Part shown: one piece after another, positions 52,955 through 63,700 of the stretch | Numbering within the stretch: position 1 is the first letter of the stretch | Layout: every line of letters starts with the position of its first letter | Source: Breviolum minutum Mf 1.05b.01 | Taxonomy: Eukaryota > Sar > Dinophyceae > Suessiales > Symbiodiniaceae | Length of the DNA stretch: 64,000 nt | Direction: 5' to 3' | Assembly (NCBI GenBank): GCA_000507305.1 | Contig: DF239205.1 | Span: 207,199-271,198, forward strand | Translations under genes and position numbers: made by a program | Notes under the pieces: model-generated | Told to the model about the DNA's origin: nothing | The model's input: only the letters and a program-made list of their open reading frames with translations | Databases searched by the model: none

Positions 52955-55703
52955 ACTAGTTGATCTTTTCTTGCTATGATTTTGTCAGGACACCTCATGA
53001 AAACAACTGCATCAAAACAGCCTGGAGAGCCACAGAATCAAACTCAAAACTCAAAACTCCTTTTCTGACCCAGTGACTTTTGCACAGCAGAAATTCTGGA
53101 CAAAATGGTGGAACATGCCAACCAAAAATGGTAAAATGTCTACTTGGAAGGGCTCATGTCAGGATCAAATCTGCAACAAACACATCCTGGTCTCACGCGT
53201 GTTTGCCTCGTACTAGCCTGCCTGGATGCCGGAGAACTACCTAGCAATCTTGGCAAGAATGCCTCTTCGCGAGAAACATCAGCAGCCATGCAGGGGCTAT
53301 CAAGTCCACGAAAGGTGACGGTGTCCCCGGTTGGTTCCCTCCGAACTGCGTCGGCACGCAGAACATCTCTTTCCACAAAGACTTCCGTGTCATCGCGCTG
53401 GAGCCGGGGCTCACAAATCCACAGGTATCTCTTGGCCGATCTCGACCTGGGTCTGGGTGACTCCCAAGGTTCCTGACGACTCTGGGCAAACGCCCACGAC
53501 TCCCGCGCCCACGACTCCCAAGGCAGGTCGGTGCCACGGCACTGGATGGCTGACAAGAAGATGGTGAGCTGAGACAAAAGAAAGGCGAGCAGCTGGTACA
53601 GACCTGGATGACCTGGCAAATGCCAGCCTGAATGCAAAGCTGCCGCTTGTAGAGCCATCGAAAAAAGGGCAGCCAAGCAACCAAGGACAAGCGCACAGCG
53701 ACCCCCCACCATGTTGCAAGGGAGAACGCGCACCCGAAGTAAGAAAGTAGAACATGAAGCAGTCCGCGCACTATGGAACAGGAGGTCTGTCTGCTCCCTG
53801 CCATGTTCAAGCTGTTCACTGATGATCCCAATGAAAATATTGAGCACGAAGACAGAGAAAACTAACACGCCCACATAGAGCAACAACAATTTGATGGTAT
53901 CCTCTGGAGGGCTAGCAGGGAGCCCCTGCGTGACTAGAAGCACGAAGGAGTTGAACAGCACGTCTGACCAAGCTTGGTCTACTCTCCCATCTGCCACAAA
54001 CATCGCGTGGGTAAAGGTACAGAAGCCCAAGAATGTGAAGAACATGGTCGGAGCCAAGCCGAAAAGAAGTCTTTTCAATGGAAGAAGGTCGTGTCCCATC
54101 CTTGTGACCGGCGCCCCTTCCAGCAGCCGAAACCAATAAATCAACACAGTAGCTACATGAAGTGCTCTATTTGAAGGATAAAAGAGCAGCAAAAGGGGTG
54201 AAATGCTGCGACAAATGTCCCACAGGTTTCCAGAATTGAAATACAGCTGGGACTTACCAATTGCGACACAGCCCCAAAGTTGGGCCAGCTCCAAGAGCAG
54301 GTCCGCGATCGCCCTTGCAAGAATCCAGTCAGCCACTACTACCGACTGGGAGCCATTGGTTGCTGGTATGAAGGAGGGATAAAAAATGCTATCCAGAGTG
54401 TCTTTCGTCTCGCACAGCAAGGAAGTCTCTATGAGAATCAAAGCGAGGGTCCAGAGACCCAGCAGCAACTGTGCCATGTCCATCCACACTGCCCCGTTCC
54501 AAAAGGTAAAAGACACAGCAGCACGCACCACTGGAGACGCAAATAAAGACAATGCGGCTTCATCATCGACGGATGTAGGTAGGGCACCAAAAAACAGCGG
54601 CGAAATGATGTTGGGAATCTTGCAAACTTGTATCTTGGCATCGTACATGGGCGGTTCCCGACGAGCAGTGAAATCAGTTAGCTGATGATGCCAATGTGGC
54701 GCACTACCATCTCTTTCATCAAAGTCCCAACCACAATCGAATTCGTAGAAGGATCGGCTTTCTGTTTTTGGGAACAGCGACCGCGCTCTCCTGCCAAGCC
54801 AAGACTGTGAAGCAAAGCTGACTCGGGCTGGTAATGGGTGCGAGCCTTCACTCGCAACCTTGGGTTTGCAGGCCATGCTTTGAATTAATGAAGCTGCTGC
54901 TTCAGGAAAGTCATGCATCAAGTGGATCATGTCGCTTATATCAAATTCCAACTTCTCAGCCACTGGACCTTCGATTTTGCTCCACCGACGCATGAACTCT
55001 GGAATGCACTCTGGCGCATGATGCACGAAGATCCGGAGACTGGCGCTAGTCAACGGGGCTGCCATAGCCAGTGCTTGGGAATCCATCTTTCCAAACATGA
55101 TCCCAAATTCAAGTGGAAACTTCTCCTCTAATGGGCGCAGCGGGCACCGAAAGTCCACACCTTCAGCATCACCCATCCACTGAGAAGTCAACATGTTTTT
55201 TTCTACAGATCTGATGGTGTCCAGGTTTCCTGTTTGGAAAGCTATTTGCATGCACCCAATGCCATTGTCATTCTTGCTCCAAATGTCGGCACTCATGTGG
55301 GAGAGATTCATGATAATCTCCTGTGAGCCACCTCTTCCTTCGCTGAAGACCGCTGCGTGTATGACATTGCAAAGACTTTGCCTCTCGCCCCAGTCGGCCC
55401 GGTACGAAGCGACCCCATGCCCCGAGTACATGCAGGCATTGATGTCTGCATGGCAGTTCAACAGCAAGCTGACAACTTCAAGATGCCCACGGGAGGCCGC
55501 AAGGTGGATGGCCTGTCCATTGCACAAATTTCTGAATCTCTTGTAAAAGGTCTCATAGAAAAAGAGGCGGTCAACCGACACCCCTTGCTCCAGCTGCTCC
55601 TGCACAGCTGCCACGTCACCGCGCAGCGCGGCGAGATGAATCATGTGACCGTGGCAAACGCGGTTGTTCCAGCAGAAGCGATCATTGGAATGCCACCAAG
55701 GTG
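52955..55703. repeat. Direct duplication block, first copy
   Basis: From ACTAGTTGATCTTTTCTTGC downstream of the stop to the PWWHSND codons. Paired with 57174-59890; offset about 4.21 kb. Includes about 185 bases of 3-prime flank. Confidence 0.9.
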
Positions 55704-55809
55704 GCCGTGACGGGGCTTCCACATCTTGCATCAAAGGAGAGAATTCAGCTGCAGCCATTCCACGGCACCCTACCATCGAGCGCAGGACCGAGACGACTCC
55801 CGTCTGCAT
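53140..55809 (-). CDS. Ankyrin-repeat TRP-like cation channel, copy 1, intronless
   Basis: A single open frame of 889 codons (ATG 55809; a second ATG at 55758, MAAAEFSPL, is equally plausible). The N-terminal half has ankyrin-type repeats (HMIHLAALRGDVAAVQEQL, AIHLAASRGHLEVVSLLL and weaker ones). From about residue 430 follow six membrane helices of the TRP/voltage-channel fold, including MDMAQLLLGLWTLALILIE, LWDICRSISPLLLLFY, the S4-S5 region LLPLKRLLFGLAPTMFFTF, a pore loop (VLFNSFVLLVTQGLP) and S6 LLLYVGVLVFSVFVLNIFIG. Two more hydrophobic stretches and an Arg/Ser-rich tail follow. Probably a non-selective Ca-permeable channel. There is no intron in 2.7 kb, in contrast to neighbouring genes. 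Residue and codon conservation with copy 2 indicates that both are kept functional. Confidence 0.85.
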   Translation of the reverse strand: MQTGVVSVLRSMVGCRGMAAAEFSPLMQDVEAPSRPPWWHSNDRFCWNNRVCHGHMIHLAALRGDVAAVQEQLEQGVSVDRLFFYETFYKRFRNLCNGQAIHLAASRGHLEVVSLLLNCHADINACMYSGHGVASYRADWGERQSLCNVIHAAVFSEGRGGSQEIIMNLSHMSADIWSKNDNGIGCMQIAFQTGNLDTIRSVEKNMLTSQWMGDAEGVDFRCPLRPLEEKFPLEFGIMFGKMDSQALAMAAPLTSASLRIFVHHAPECIPEFMRRWSKIEGPVAEKLEFDISDMIHLMHDFPEAAASLIQSMACKPKVASEGSHPLPARVSFASQSWLGRRARSLFPKTESRSFYEFDCGWDFDERDGSAPHWHHQLTDFTARREPPMYDAKIQVCKIPNIISPLFFGALPTSVDDEAALSLFASPVVRAAVSFTFWNGAVWMDMAQLLLGLWTLALILIETSLLCETKDTLDSIFYPSFIPATNGSQSVVVADWILARAIADLLLELAQLWGCVAIGKSQLYFNSGNLWDICRSISPLLLLFYPSNRALHVATVLIYWFRLLEGAPVTRMGHDLLPLKRLLFGLAPTMFFTFLGFCTFTHAMFVADGRVDQAWSDVLFNSFVLLVTQGLPASPPEDTIKLLLLYVGVLVFSVFVLNIFIGIISEQLEHGREQTDLLFHSARTASCSTFLLRVRVLPCNMVGGRCALVLGCLAALFSMALQAAALHSGWHLPGHPGLYQLLAFLLSQLTIFLSAIQCRGTDLPWESWARESWAFAQSRQEPWESPRPRSRSAKRYLWICEPRLQRDDTEVFVERDVLRADAVRREPTGDTVTFRGLDSPCMAADVSREEAFLPRLLGSSPASRQASTRQTRVRPGCVCCRFDPDMSPSK

Positions 55810-57173
55810 TATAGCAGGAGTAAAGCAGGAAAGAGGAGAGGTTGTACAAAAGGCCTATGATATCAAGTTCGTGAAGAGGGTTGTAACCACAATACAGAGT
55901 GCAGAAGAAGGGGAAATGTAGATCAGCCTCGAGGGAGTCAGGACGAATCTGTTCCCGAGGAATCACTGGAATGAGCGTTCGTATTAGCTGAAAAGTCCCT
56001 TTGATGTCCCTTTGTATATGTTGTGTTGCTGTCTACTCTTGCAAATACATCCATGAGGAATGGCTCTCAGCTTTAGCTTAGATGGCCTTATTTGGAACAA
56101 GCCTGTCAGTCACCCTCTAATCAGCATCTTGATTTTAGCTGATGTCTCCGGATGCACCCCTAGCGACATTGATGAGCCCTGCTGGATACACAGACATGAG
56201 ATAATATGAGTATTCAGCATTCCTGCATTCATTGGCCAAATGCTTTTGAAGCACAAAAAAAACTCTTGCTTCCAAAATCTGTTGCTTCTCCAAAACATGC
56301 AGGTCCGAATTCTTGCACACAACTTGCGCAACCCAAAATTACAACATCACAGTTGGAGCTCAACAGCTCTCGGCATCCAATGACTTCCCAAGGTATTGGC
56401 CTCAATGAACTGTGAGGAAGTCATCCTTAACTCTGCCTGCAGCAAAGTCTGGAGGACTTTGAACACATTTTGAAAGCTGTCCGAATTCAAAACTCATTTG
56501 GTAGACTTGCCAGGAACTGGATCTCTACTTTACCTTGGCGAGAGTTGAACAGATTTTTTGGAAAGTCGTCAACTTCAAGCGAGATTTTCTGGGCAACCAG
56601 CCGTCCTCACTGTAGCCAAAGTTCAGCCTTGCGGAAGCAAATCAGCTGAGAATGTGACCAGGAAAAGGATGTGGATGCATGGCCCGGCTCGGCAATCATA
56701 CAAGCCTTGAAATACATTGAAGAAACAGCTCTGGCAGCTAGGTTAACAAGGATGTTTAACAGTTTAACATTGCTCGATTGTTAATGCCATCTATTCTCAC
56801 CCTGCCCTGGCGTGAAATAGCTCCATCTGACACAAGGATAAGACACAAGAAAGAAACCATGTCATCATAACACCTCACATGTTACACACAGAACTCCAAT
56901 TGCTAAGCCTGGCTGTCGGGAATAAAGGGTCCTCTCGTCTTTCATCGTGGGTCAGCTCCAGGGCCATGGCCTCATGCAGCCAAGCAGCGGGTGCTCTGAG
57001 CATTGGCTTTGGCTACGAGATTCTCAACTGAAAAAGGGGAATGGTAAGAGAATCAGAACCATGGATATCCATTGGGTGCAAGGAAGGGATGTTTTGGATT
57101 GGACGTTTGGCTTACCAAGTTTGAAGCAACACGGAATGGTGCTGCTGCAGCACTGAAAACAAACAGCATTAAA
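55810..57173. other. Intergenic spacer between the two channel genes
   Basis: No gene, repeat or regulatory motif that I can support. No spliced-leader relic was found upstream of either channel start. Confidence 0.5.
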
Positions 57174-59890
57174 ACTAGTTGATCTTTTCTTGCTATGATT
57201 TGTCATGACACCTGAAAACAACTGTATAAAAGCAGCCTGGAGAGCCACAGAATCAAACTCGAAACTCCTTTTCTGACCCAGTGACTTTTGCACAGCAGAA
57301 ATTCTGGACAAAATGGTGGAACATTGCCCACCAAAAATGGTAAAATGTCTACTTGGAAGGGCTCATGTCAGGATCAAATCTGCAACAAACACACCCTGGT
57401 CTCACGCGTGTCTGCCTGGTATTAGCCTGCCTGGATGCCGGAGAACTACCTAGCAATCTTGGCAAGAATGCCTCTTCGCCGGAAGCATCAGCAGCCATGG
57501 AGCGGCTATCATGTGTTCGACGAAAGGTGTCCCCTGTTGGTTCCCTTCGAACTGCATGGGCACGATCAACATCTCTTTCCATCAAGATGACCGTGTCATC
57601 CAGGTCGAGTGCAGCTGCGCCCCGGAGCCTGGGCTCACAAATCCACAGGTATCTCTTGGCCGATCTCGACCTGGGTCTGGGTGACTCCCAAGGTTCCTGA
57701 CGACTCTGGGCAAACGCCCACGACTCCCGCGCCCACGACTCCCAAGGCAGGTCGGTGCCACGGCACTGGATGGCTGACAAGAAGATGGTGAGCTGAGACA
57801 AAAGAAAGGCGAGCAGCTGGTACAGACCTGGATGACCTGGCAAATGCCAGCCTGAATGCAAAGCTGCCGCTTGTAGAGCCATCGAAAAAAGGGCAGCCAA
57901 GCAACCAAGAACAAGCGCCCCGCGACCCCACAAGAAGTTGCAAGGGAGAACGCGCACCCGAAGCAAGAAAGTAGAACATGAAGCAGTCCGCGCACTATGG
58001 AACAAGAGGTCTGTCTGCTCCCTGCCATGTTCAAGCTGTTCACTGATGATCCCAATGAAAATATTGAGCACGAAGACAGAGAAAACTAACACGCCCACAT
58101 AGAGCAACAGCAATTTGATGGTATCCTCTGGAGGGTTAGCAGGGAGCCCTTGCGTGACTAGAAGCACGAAGGAGTTAAACAGCACGTCTGACCAAGCTTG
58201 GTCTACTCTCCCATCTGCCACAAACATCGCGTGGGTAAAGGTACAGAAGCCCAAGAATGTGAAGAACATGGTCGGAGCCAAGCCGAAAAGAAGTCTTTTC
58301 AATGGAAGAAGGTCGTGTCCCATCCTTGTGATCGGCGCCCCTTCCAGCAGCCGAAACCAATAAATCAACACAGTAGCTACATGAAGAGCTCTATTTGAAG
58401 GATAAAAGAGCAGCAAAAGGGGTAAAATGCTGCGACAAATGTCCCACAGGTTTCCAGAATTGAAATACAGCTGGGACTTACCAATTGCGACACAGCCCCA
58501 AAGTTGGGCCAGCTCCAAGGTCAGGTCCGCGATCGCCCTTGCGAGAATCCAGTCAGCCACTACCGACTGAGAGCCATTGGTTGGTGGTATGAAGGAGGGA
58601 TGAAAAATGCTGTCCAGAGTGTCTTTCGTCCCGCACAGCAAGGAAGTCTCTATGAGAATCAAAGTGAGGGTCCAGAGACCCAGCAGCAACTGTGCCATGT
58701 CCATCCACACTGCCCCGTTCCAAAAGGTAAAAGACACAGCAGCACGCACCACTGGAGACGCAAATAAAGACAATGCGGCTTCATCATCCACAGATGTAGG
58801 TAGGGCACCAAAAAACAGCGGCGAAATGATGTTGGGAATCTTGCAAACTTGTATCTTGGCATCGTACATGGGCGGTTCCCGAAGAGCAGTTAGATCAGTT
58901 AGCTGATGATGCCAGTGTGGCGCACTACCACTTCTTTCATCATAGTCCCAACCACAATCGAATTCGTAGAAGGATCGACTTTCTGTTTTTGGGAACAGCG
59001 ACTGCGCTCTCCTGCCAAGCCAAGACCGTGAAGCAAAGCTGACTCGGGCTGGTAATGGATGCCAGCCTTCACTCGCAACCTTGGGTTTGCAGGCCATGCT
59101 TTGAATTAATGAAGCTGCTGCTTCAGGAAAGTCATGCATCAAGTGGATGATGTCGTTTATATCAAATTCCAACTTCTCAGCCACTGGACCTTCGATTCTG
59201 CTCCACCGATGCATGAACTCTGGAATGCACTCTGGCGCCTGATGCACGAAGATCCGGAGACTGGCGCTAGTCAACGGGGCTGCCATAGCCAGTGCTTGGG
59301 AATCCATCTTTCCAAACATGATCCCAAATTCAAGTGGAAACTTCTCCTCTAATGGGCGCAGCGGGCACCGAAAGTCCACACCTTCAGCATCACCCATCCA
59401 CTGAGAAGTCAACATGTTTTTTTCTACAGATCTGATGGTGTCCAGGTTTCCTGTTTGGAAAGCTATGTGCATGCACCCAATGCCATTGAGACACTTGCTG
59501 CTCCAGATGTCGGCACTCATGTGGCAGAGATTCATGATAATCTCCTGTGAGCCACCTCTTCCTTCGCTGAAGACCGCCGCGTGTAGGACATTGTAATTCG
59601 GCTGATCGTCCCTGTACACGAAGGCATTGATGTCTGCATGGCAGTTCAACAACAAGCTGATAATTTCAAGATGCCCACGAGAGGCGGCAAGGTGGATGGC
59701 TTGTCCCGTGCACACCTGTCTGGCTCTCTCATAAAAGGTCTCATAGTAAAAGAGGCAGTGAACCGACACCCCTTGCTCCAGCTGCTCCTGCACAGCTGCC
59801 ACGTCACCGCGCAGCGCGGCGAGATGAATCATGTGACCGTGGCAAACGCGGTTGTTCCAGCAGAAGCGATCATTGGAATGCCACCAAGGC
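57174..59890. repeat. Direct duplication block, second copy
   Basis: Counterpart of 52955-55703. Sequence beyond both edges is unrelated between copies. Confidence 0.9.
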
Positions 59891-60135
59891 TCGCCGCTGG
59901 GAGTTCTTTCATATTCGAAAAGATTCTCCTGGGTCACCCAGGTTTCAGAACTTTGGCTCCCCCCAAAATCCTTCCTACAGTTTGAACAAGTTTCCGAGAA
60001 TTCCTGCCATGTTTTGTCAGGACTTTTTGTTGGGGGATATGCCAACATCAAGATGAAGGGTATGTTTTCGGGTTTCTTTTTTGATAAACCAACTCGGTAC
60101 TTTTGATGCTTCTGACATACAAAGGGAGACTTCAT
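57349..60135 (-). CDS. Ankyrin-repeat TRP-like cation channel, copy 2, intronless
   Basis: 928 codons from ATG 60135. From PWWHSNDRFCWNNR onward it is nearly identical to copy 1; the first 85 or so residues (MKSPFVCQKHQKYRVGLSKK ...) are unrelated, so the duplication broke inside the coding region and this copy has a different N-terminus. Differences are mostly substitutions and in-frame indels, for instance around the first ankyrin inserts and the C-terminal CEPRLRGAAALDLDD segment. Ankyrin repeats, six helices, pore VLFNSFVLLVTQGLP and the Arg/Ser tail are all retained. Likely the same channel type, perhaps with different targeting. Confidence 0.85.
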   Translation of the reverse strand: MKSPFVCQKHQKYRVGLSKKKPENIPFILMLAYPPTKSPDKTWQEFSETCSNCRKDFGGSQSSETWVTQENLFEYERTPSGEPWWHSNDRFCWNNRVCHGHMIHLAALRGDVAAVQEQLEQGVSVHCLFYYETFYERARQVCTGQAIHLAASRGHLEIISLLLNCHADINAFVYRDDQPNYNVLHAAVFSEGRGGSQEIIMNLCHMSADIWSSKCLNGIGCMHIAFQTGNLDTIRSVEKNMLTSQWMGDAEGVDFRCPLRPLEEKFPLEFGIMFGKMDSQALAMAAPLTSASLRIFVHQAPECIPEFMHRWSRIEGPVAEKLEFDINDIIHLMHDFPEAAASLIQSMACKPKVASEGWHPLPARVSFASRSWLGRRAQSLFPKTESRSFYEFDCGWDYDERSGSAPHWHHQLTDLTALREPPMYDAKIQVCKIPNIISPLFFGALPTSVDDEAALSLFASPVVRAAVSFTFWNGAVWMDMAQLLLGLWTLTLILIETSLLCGTKDTLDSIFHPSFIPPTNGSQSVVADWILARAIADLTLELAQLWGCVAIGKSQLYFNSGNLWDICRSILPLLLLFYPSNRALHVATVLIYWFRLLEGAPITRMGHDLLPLKRLLFGLAPTMFFTFLGFCTFTHAMFVADGRVDQAWSDVLFNSFVLLVTQGLPANPPEDTIKLLLLYVGVLVFSVFVLNIFIGIISEQLEHGREQTDLLFHSARTASCSTFLLRVRVLPCNFLWGRGALVLGCLAALFSMALQAAALHSGWHLPGHPGLYQLLAFLLSQLTIFLSAIQCRGTDLPWESWARESWAFAQSRQEPWESPRPRSRSAKRYLWICEPRLRGAAALDLDDTVILMERDVDRAHAVRREPTGDTFRRTHDSRSMAADASGEEAFLPRLLGSSPASRQANTRQTRVRPGCVCCRFDPDMSPSK

Positions 60136-60509
60136 TCAATCATGTTTTCTCCGTGGTTCGTGGTGACTTGAGAAATTAAGTCTCAAATTGGAACCCTTGA
60201 CCATCTATGTCTATAAGGTGAAAAAGCAAAAAACATCTGCAACCCGCCCACGTCCTCAACGCCTGTGCGACGTGTTTGCCTTAAGCCTGGGCAATTGCCG
60301 GACGAAGGAAGAAGTACATCTTGGGCATTCTTCCCATTCTGGTAAAATTCGGCGATGTTTTGGATCTCTGGGAGACTCCATTTTGCTTAGAGCTGACGGG
60401 TTTTTTGAGCAGGACCTTAAAGCTCCTCCAATTTGATTCCCCAACAGCAGAATGCTAAGAATGCTAAGGGGTCTTTGCACAATATAGATTTCGGTGTGTT
60501 CTGGGCGAG

Positions 60510-60880
60510 CTGGGGCGGTTCTGGGAAGGAACTGGGTTCCGGGAACCGTTTCCGGGTGACAGGTTTTGCGGCTCCGGGAACCAGTTCCAGGAACCGGCTA
60601 CGCGTTTCGATGGTTCCGACAGGTTTTGCTGTTCCAAGGTTCCGGGTTCAGTTTTCGGGAAACCGGGTTCCGGACCCGAGGCATTGCCAAGGTTTTGGGC
60701 TCAGAAGGTTGCGTGCCCGAGGTTTCGAAGGTTTCGGTGTTCGATGAGTTCCGACGGGTTAGGTTCTGTTCCCAAGGTTTGGACGGAACCGGCTCTGGGA
60801 ACCAGGTTCCGGGAATCCGAGGTATTAAGAAAGTTCCGGGTTTCGGAGATTCCGTTGCCAAGGTTCCAAAAGTTGCCTTG
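60510..60880. repeat. Diverged repeat built on TTCCGGGAACC / GGTTCCGG
   Basis: Many irregular copies of GGTTCCGG, TTCCGGGAA and GAACCGG on a GTTT background, about 370 bases. Open frames on both strands here are repeat products. Confidence 0.65.
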
Positions 60881-60882
60881 TA

Positions 60883-61080
60883 CTTACTTTGAAAGTATGC
60901 TTTTGTACTTTGAAAGCAAAATTTGTACTTTGAAAGTAAACTATTGTACTTTGAAAGTAAACTTTTGTACTTTGAAAACATACTTTTGTACTTTGAAAGT
61001 ATGCTTTTGTACTTTGAAACTATGCTTTTGTACTTTGAAAGTGCATTTTTGTACTTTGAAAGTATACTTTTGCACTTTGC
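60883..61080. repeat. Minisatellite, 20-21 bp unit
   Basis: About ten copies of TTGTACTTTGAAAGTAWRCT. It follows the TTCCGG repeat directly. Frames such as repeated SKYKS are artefacts. Confidence 0.9.
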
Positions 61081-61231
61081 CACAATGCTTGCTTCAGGCT
61101 GCGCTGAAAATCAATACAGAAAGGGCAAAGAAAAGGTGGTGATTAATGTCCACTTTATAAATGCAAACCCCCGTGCTGTTGGGGGCAACACCTACGCTTA
61201 TTTTTGTTTCTCTAATTTGGACAATTTTCTG

Positions 61232-61313
61232 GGATTTCTCGGCACATTGGGGAGGCCTTTGCCGGGCTCTCCAGAAGACGCCGGGGGAAAGGTCCCGGGT
61301 TCGATTCCCGCTG
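61232..61313 (+). other. tRNA-like sequence with a perfect B-box
   Basis: GGTTCGATTCC at about 61299-61309 is an exact RNA polymerase III B-box, set in a T-arm-like context (CCCGGGTTCGATTCCCGC) and followed by TGCGGCGA like an acceptor strand. An A-box-like CGGCACATTGGGGA lies 60 bases upstream. The 5-prime acceptor strand does not pair, so this is a pseudo-tRNA or tRNA-derived SINE fragment rather than a working tRNA. Confidence 0.35.
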
Positions 61314-61349
61314 CGGCGAACCCCTCCAGCACATCTTGCTTGATATTGA

Positions 61350-61750
61350 TGACGATGAGGATGATGAGCATGACGGGGGTCATAAGGATGATGAGGCCAG
61401 TGAAGAAGAGGGTGATGAAGATGATGCAGATGAAAATGAGGATGAGGATAATTTTGAGGATGATAAGAATGCTAAAGGATGAAGATGGTAAAGGATGAGG
61501 ATAATGAAGGACAAGGATGATAAAGGATGAGGATGAAAAGGGACGAAAATGATAAATGACGAAGATGATAAAGGATGATAAAGGATGAGGATGATACAGG
61601 AAGAGGATGATAAAGGATAAGGATGATAAAGGATCAGGATGATAAAGGACGAGATTGATAAAGGACGAAAATGATACAGGACGAAGATGATAAACGAAGA
61701 GAATGACAAAGGATAAGGATGATAAAATATAAGGATACTAAACGATCTGA
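61350..61750. repeat. GATGAT/AAGGAT minisatellite
   Basis: Irregular copies of GATGATAAAGGATGAGGAT over 400 bases. Here the GAT strand is plus, opposite to the other triplet repeats in the window. Confidence 0.85.
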
Positions 61751-62264
61751 ATTTGCAGAAAAATTGTTGCAACGAGTCTATGTTCCCTCAAAAAAAATGT
61801 TTTTGTCAATTAAACCCGCTGTTGGAAACAGCGGGTCCTCTCTAGTATATATGTATACATGTATATAAGTAGTAGATATATAATTCAATATATATGTATA
61901 CATACATATAAATTCAGTACGACTGTTCAGAAATCATGAAAATCATGTGGTATGTGATATAATCGATATAATCATAAATATATATATATATGTATGCAAT
62001 TTGGGGTGCTCCCCCACCCAGTAGCAGTCACCGACAGGCTTGTTGCATTTTCAGTATGAGGTTCATATAACCCTTCGCTTGTGACTCTTATGGGGAAAAC
62101 GTTCGCATTAGAATATCCCAATGATTTCATTGCCGATGCAAACCAACGAAATTTCAGGATAACTAGCCTATGCAGACTTTCTTCAATAGCATCCAAGCCT
62201 TTGAGACGTACACAAAACAACGGTGTAACTGAATCCAGGCAAGGAGGTAGGTACTCGAGAAAAG

Positions 62265-62579
62265 ATGAAGAATAACACAGAAATAGACATCTCTTACAAC
62301 AGCACTGTTTGCATTGCTGAAACCATCCCCCAAACATCCTCCCCAAAACTCCCCGCCTCTCAATCTCTCAGCTACCAGACTCACAAGTCCGGCACTGAAG
62401 AAGCTCATCGTCGAATGGAACGACGCAACCAGGGCGACCCACCGGACAGAAAAGGCAGCCAAAACGCTGAGCCCAAAATAACGGGACACGGCAAAGACAG
62501 GATCAAGTTATCAAATGCTTCCATGACCGGGTCAGGTCAGACTAGTTTCTATACCTGGTCAAAAGATGAACAAAGCTAA
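62265..62579 (+). CDS. Weak plus-strand open frame
   Basis: Hydrophilic frame ending SGQTSFYTWSKDEQS with TAA; composition is acceptable but nothing is recognised, and the opposing strand is also open. Otherwise 61.75-63.6 kb holds only AT microsatellites (about 61840-61990). Confidence 0.2.
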   Translation: MKNNTEIDISYNSTVCIAETIPQTSSPKLPASQSLSYQTHKSGTEEAHRRMERRNQGDPPDRKGSQNAEPKITGHGKDRIKLSNASMTGSGQTSFYTWSKDEQS

Positions 62580-63602
62580 TGGATACTCAAGTTCATACCT
62601 ATGATTCCCTCCAAAATTCCCTTTTTGAAAGTTTTGATGTTTTTGGCATCTTTGCCTGTCAGAAAGAAACGGATTCCTGGGGATTTCCTGGGGAAACTCA
62701 TCAACTTGAATCTAGGCTTTGCCGATTCACAAAAAACACCTTTTTCGGGGGGGAAATGGACCCCCATGTTTTTTTCGCCATGGAAAGGCCAAATTTGCAA
62801 AGGGAACAACCCTACTTTTGGGGGACCCCTATAAAGCGTATAGTTATTAACCTGGGGTGAACTTGAAATCCATCCATCCATCGTTTTTTGGTTCTTTGTG
62901 GCAAAAAGCATTGAGTTCATTCACAGATTTGCTTTTCAAAACTTAGCTCTTTTGGTATCGATACGATGTGTGTTGTCTTCGGAAAGATGTTCATGTGCAA
63001 AACTGGAAGCCCTGAAATGTCATGGATGGAACTCCTCGATACCTGGACTTTTTTGCCGACCATCTTTACCTTTTTTAAGCATGTTTCATGCTTCCTTCAA
63101 AAATCATTCCAAAGCGTTATATTCTTAGAGTGGTACATCAGATACATTTCCACACTTTGAGAGTGAAAGTAACAAAGGTTTGAGGAAATATCTCAGAAGG
63201 CTTCCTTAAGACTTCGGAGAACAAACCGCATCCAATCCCCTTTCTTGAGTCTTTCGAGAAGATTCAGACAAATCAGAAACTACAACCCGCTTGTATTGAG
63301 ATGCCTCCTATATGATGGACATGATCAGGATAAACAGGAACATGGGAGGTGTTTCAAAATGAATGACCATAAAAAATCAAACAGGGGACCCAAAATAGAT
63401 CAGTTGCTGAGTACATGTCACATGTCCCTCTATTTTTTCCGGGAACCATTTCCAGATTCTAACTTTCACACTCTTCATCTTACCAGGCCCAAGGATAACC
63501 CCCCAAACCTGCAGGTACATGTCCGCTGGCCGGTGCCAAACGGGCATTTGGGACAGAGATCGCCAGTGCCTCCAGGGTGCCGGGGACATTTCCAAACAAA
63601 TA

Positions 63603-63700
63603 CACCCCTGAAAACTAGCATTTCCCCTTAAAAGGGACTATTTTAATAGGAAATACATCTTCCAACCATTGATTTTCAGGGGACATGTTAGTGACCGGAC
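63603..63700. mobile_element. Foldback MITE, copy F
   Basis: Left TA at 63601-63602, then CACCCCTGAAAACTAGCAT and TTCCCCTTAAAAGG; the right arm is the inverse (TTTTCAGGGGACATGTTAGT). The loop ATAGGAAATACATCTTCCAA almost equals that of copy G. The right edge is worn and lacks a clear TA. Confidence 0.6.

Noticed and set aside
60368..60392. Second spliced-leader-like string (CCATTTTGCTTAGAG)
   Set aside because: It lacks the GGCT core and has no gene start next to it.
60598..61083. Repeated SKYKS-type protein on the minus strand
   Set aside because: It is the 20 bp minisatellite read in frame; all frames are open because of the repeat.
61232..61313. Functional tRNA gene
   Set aside because: The B-box is perfect, but the 5-prime acceptor strand and anticodon arm do not pair.
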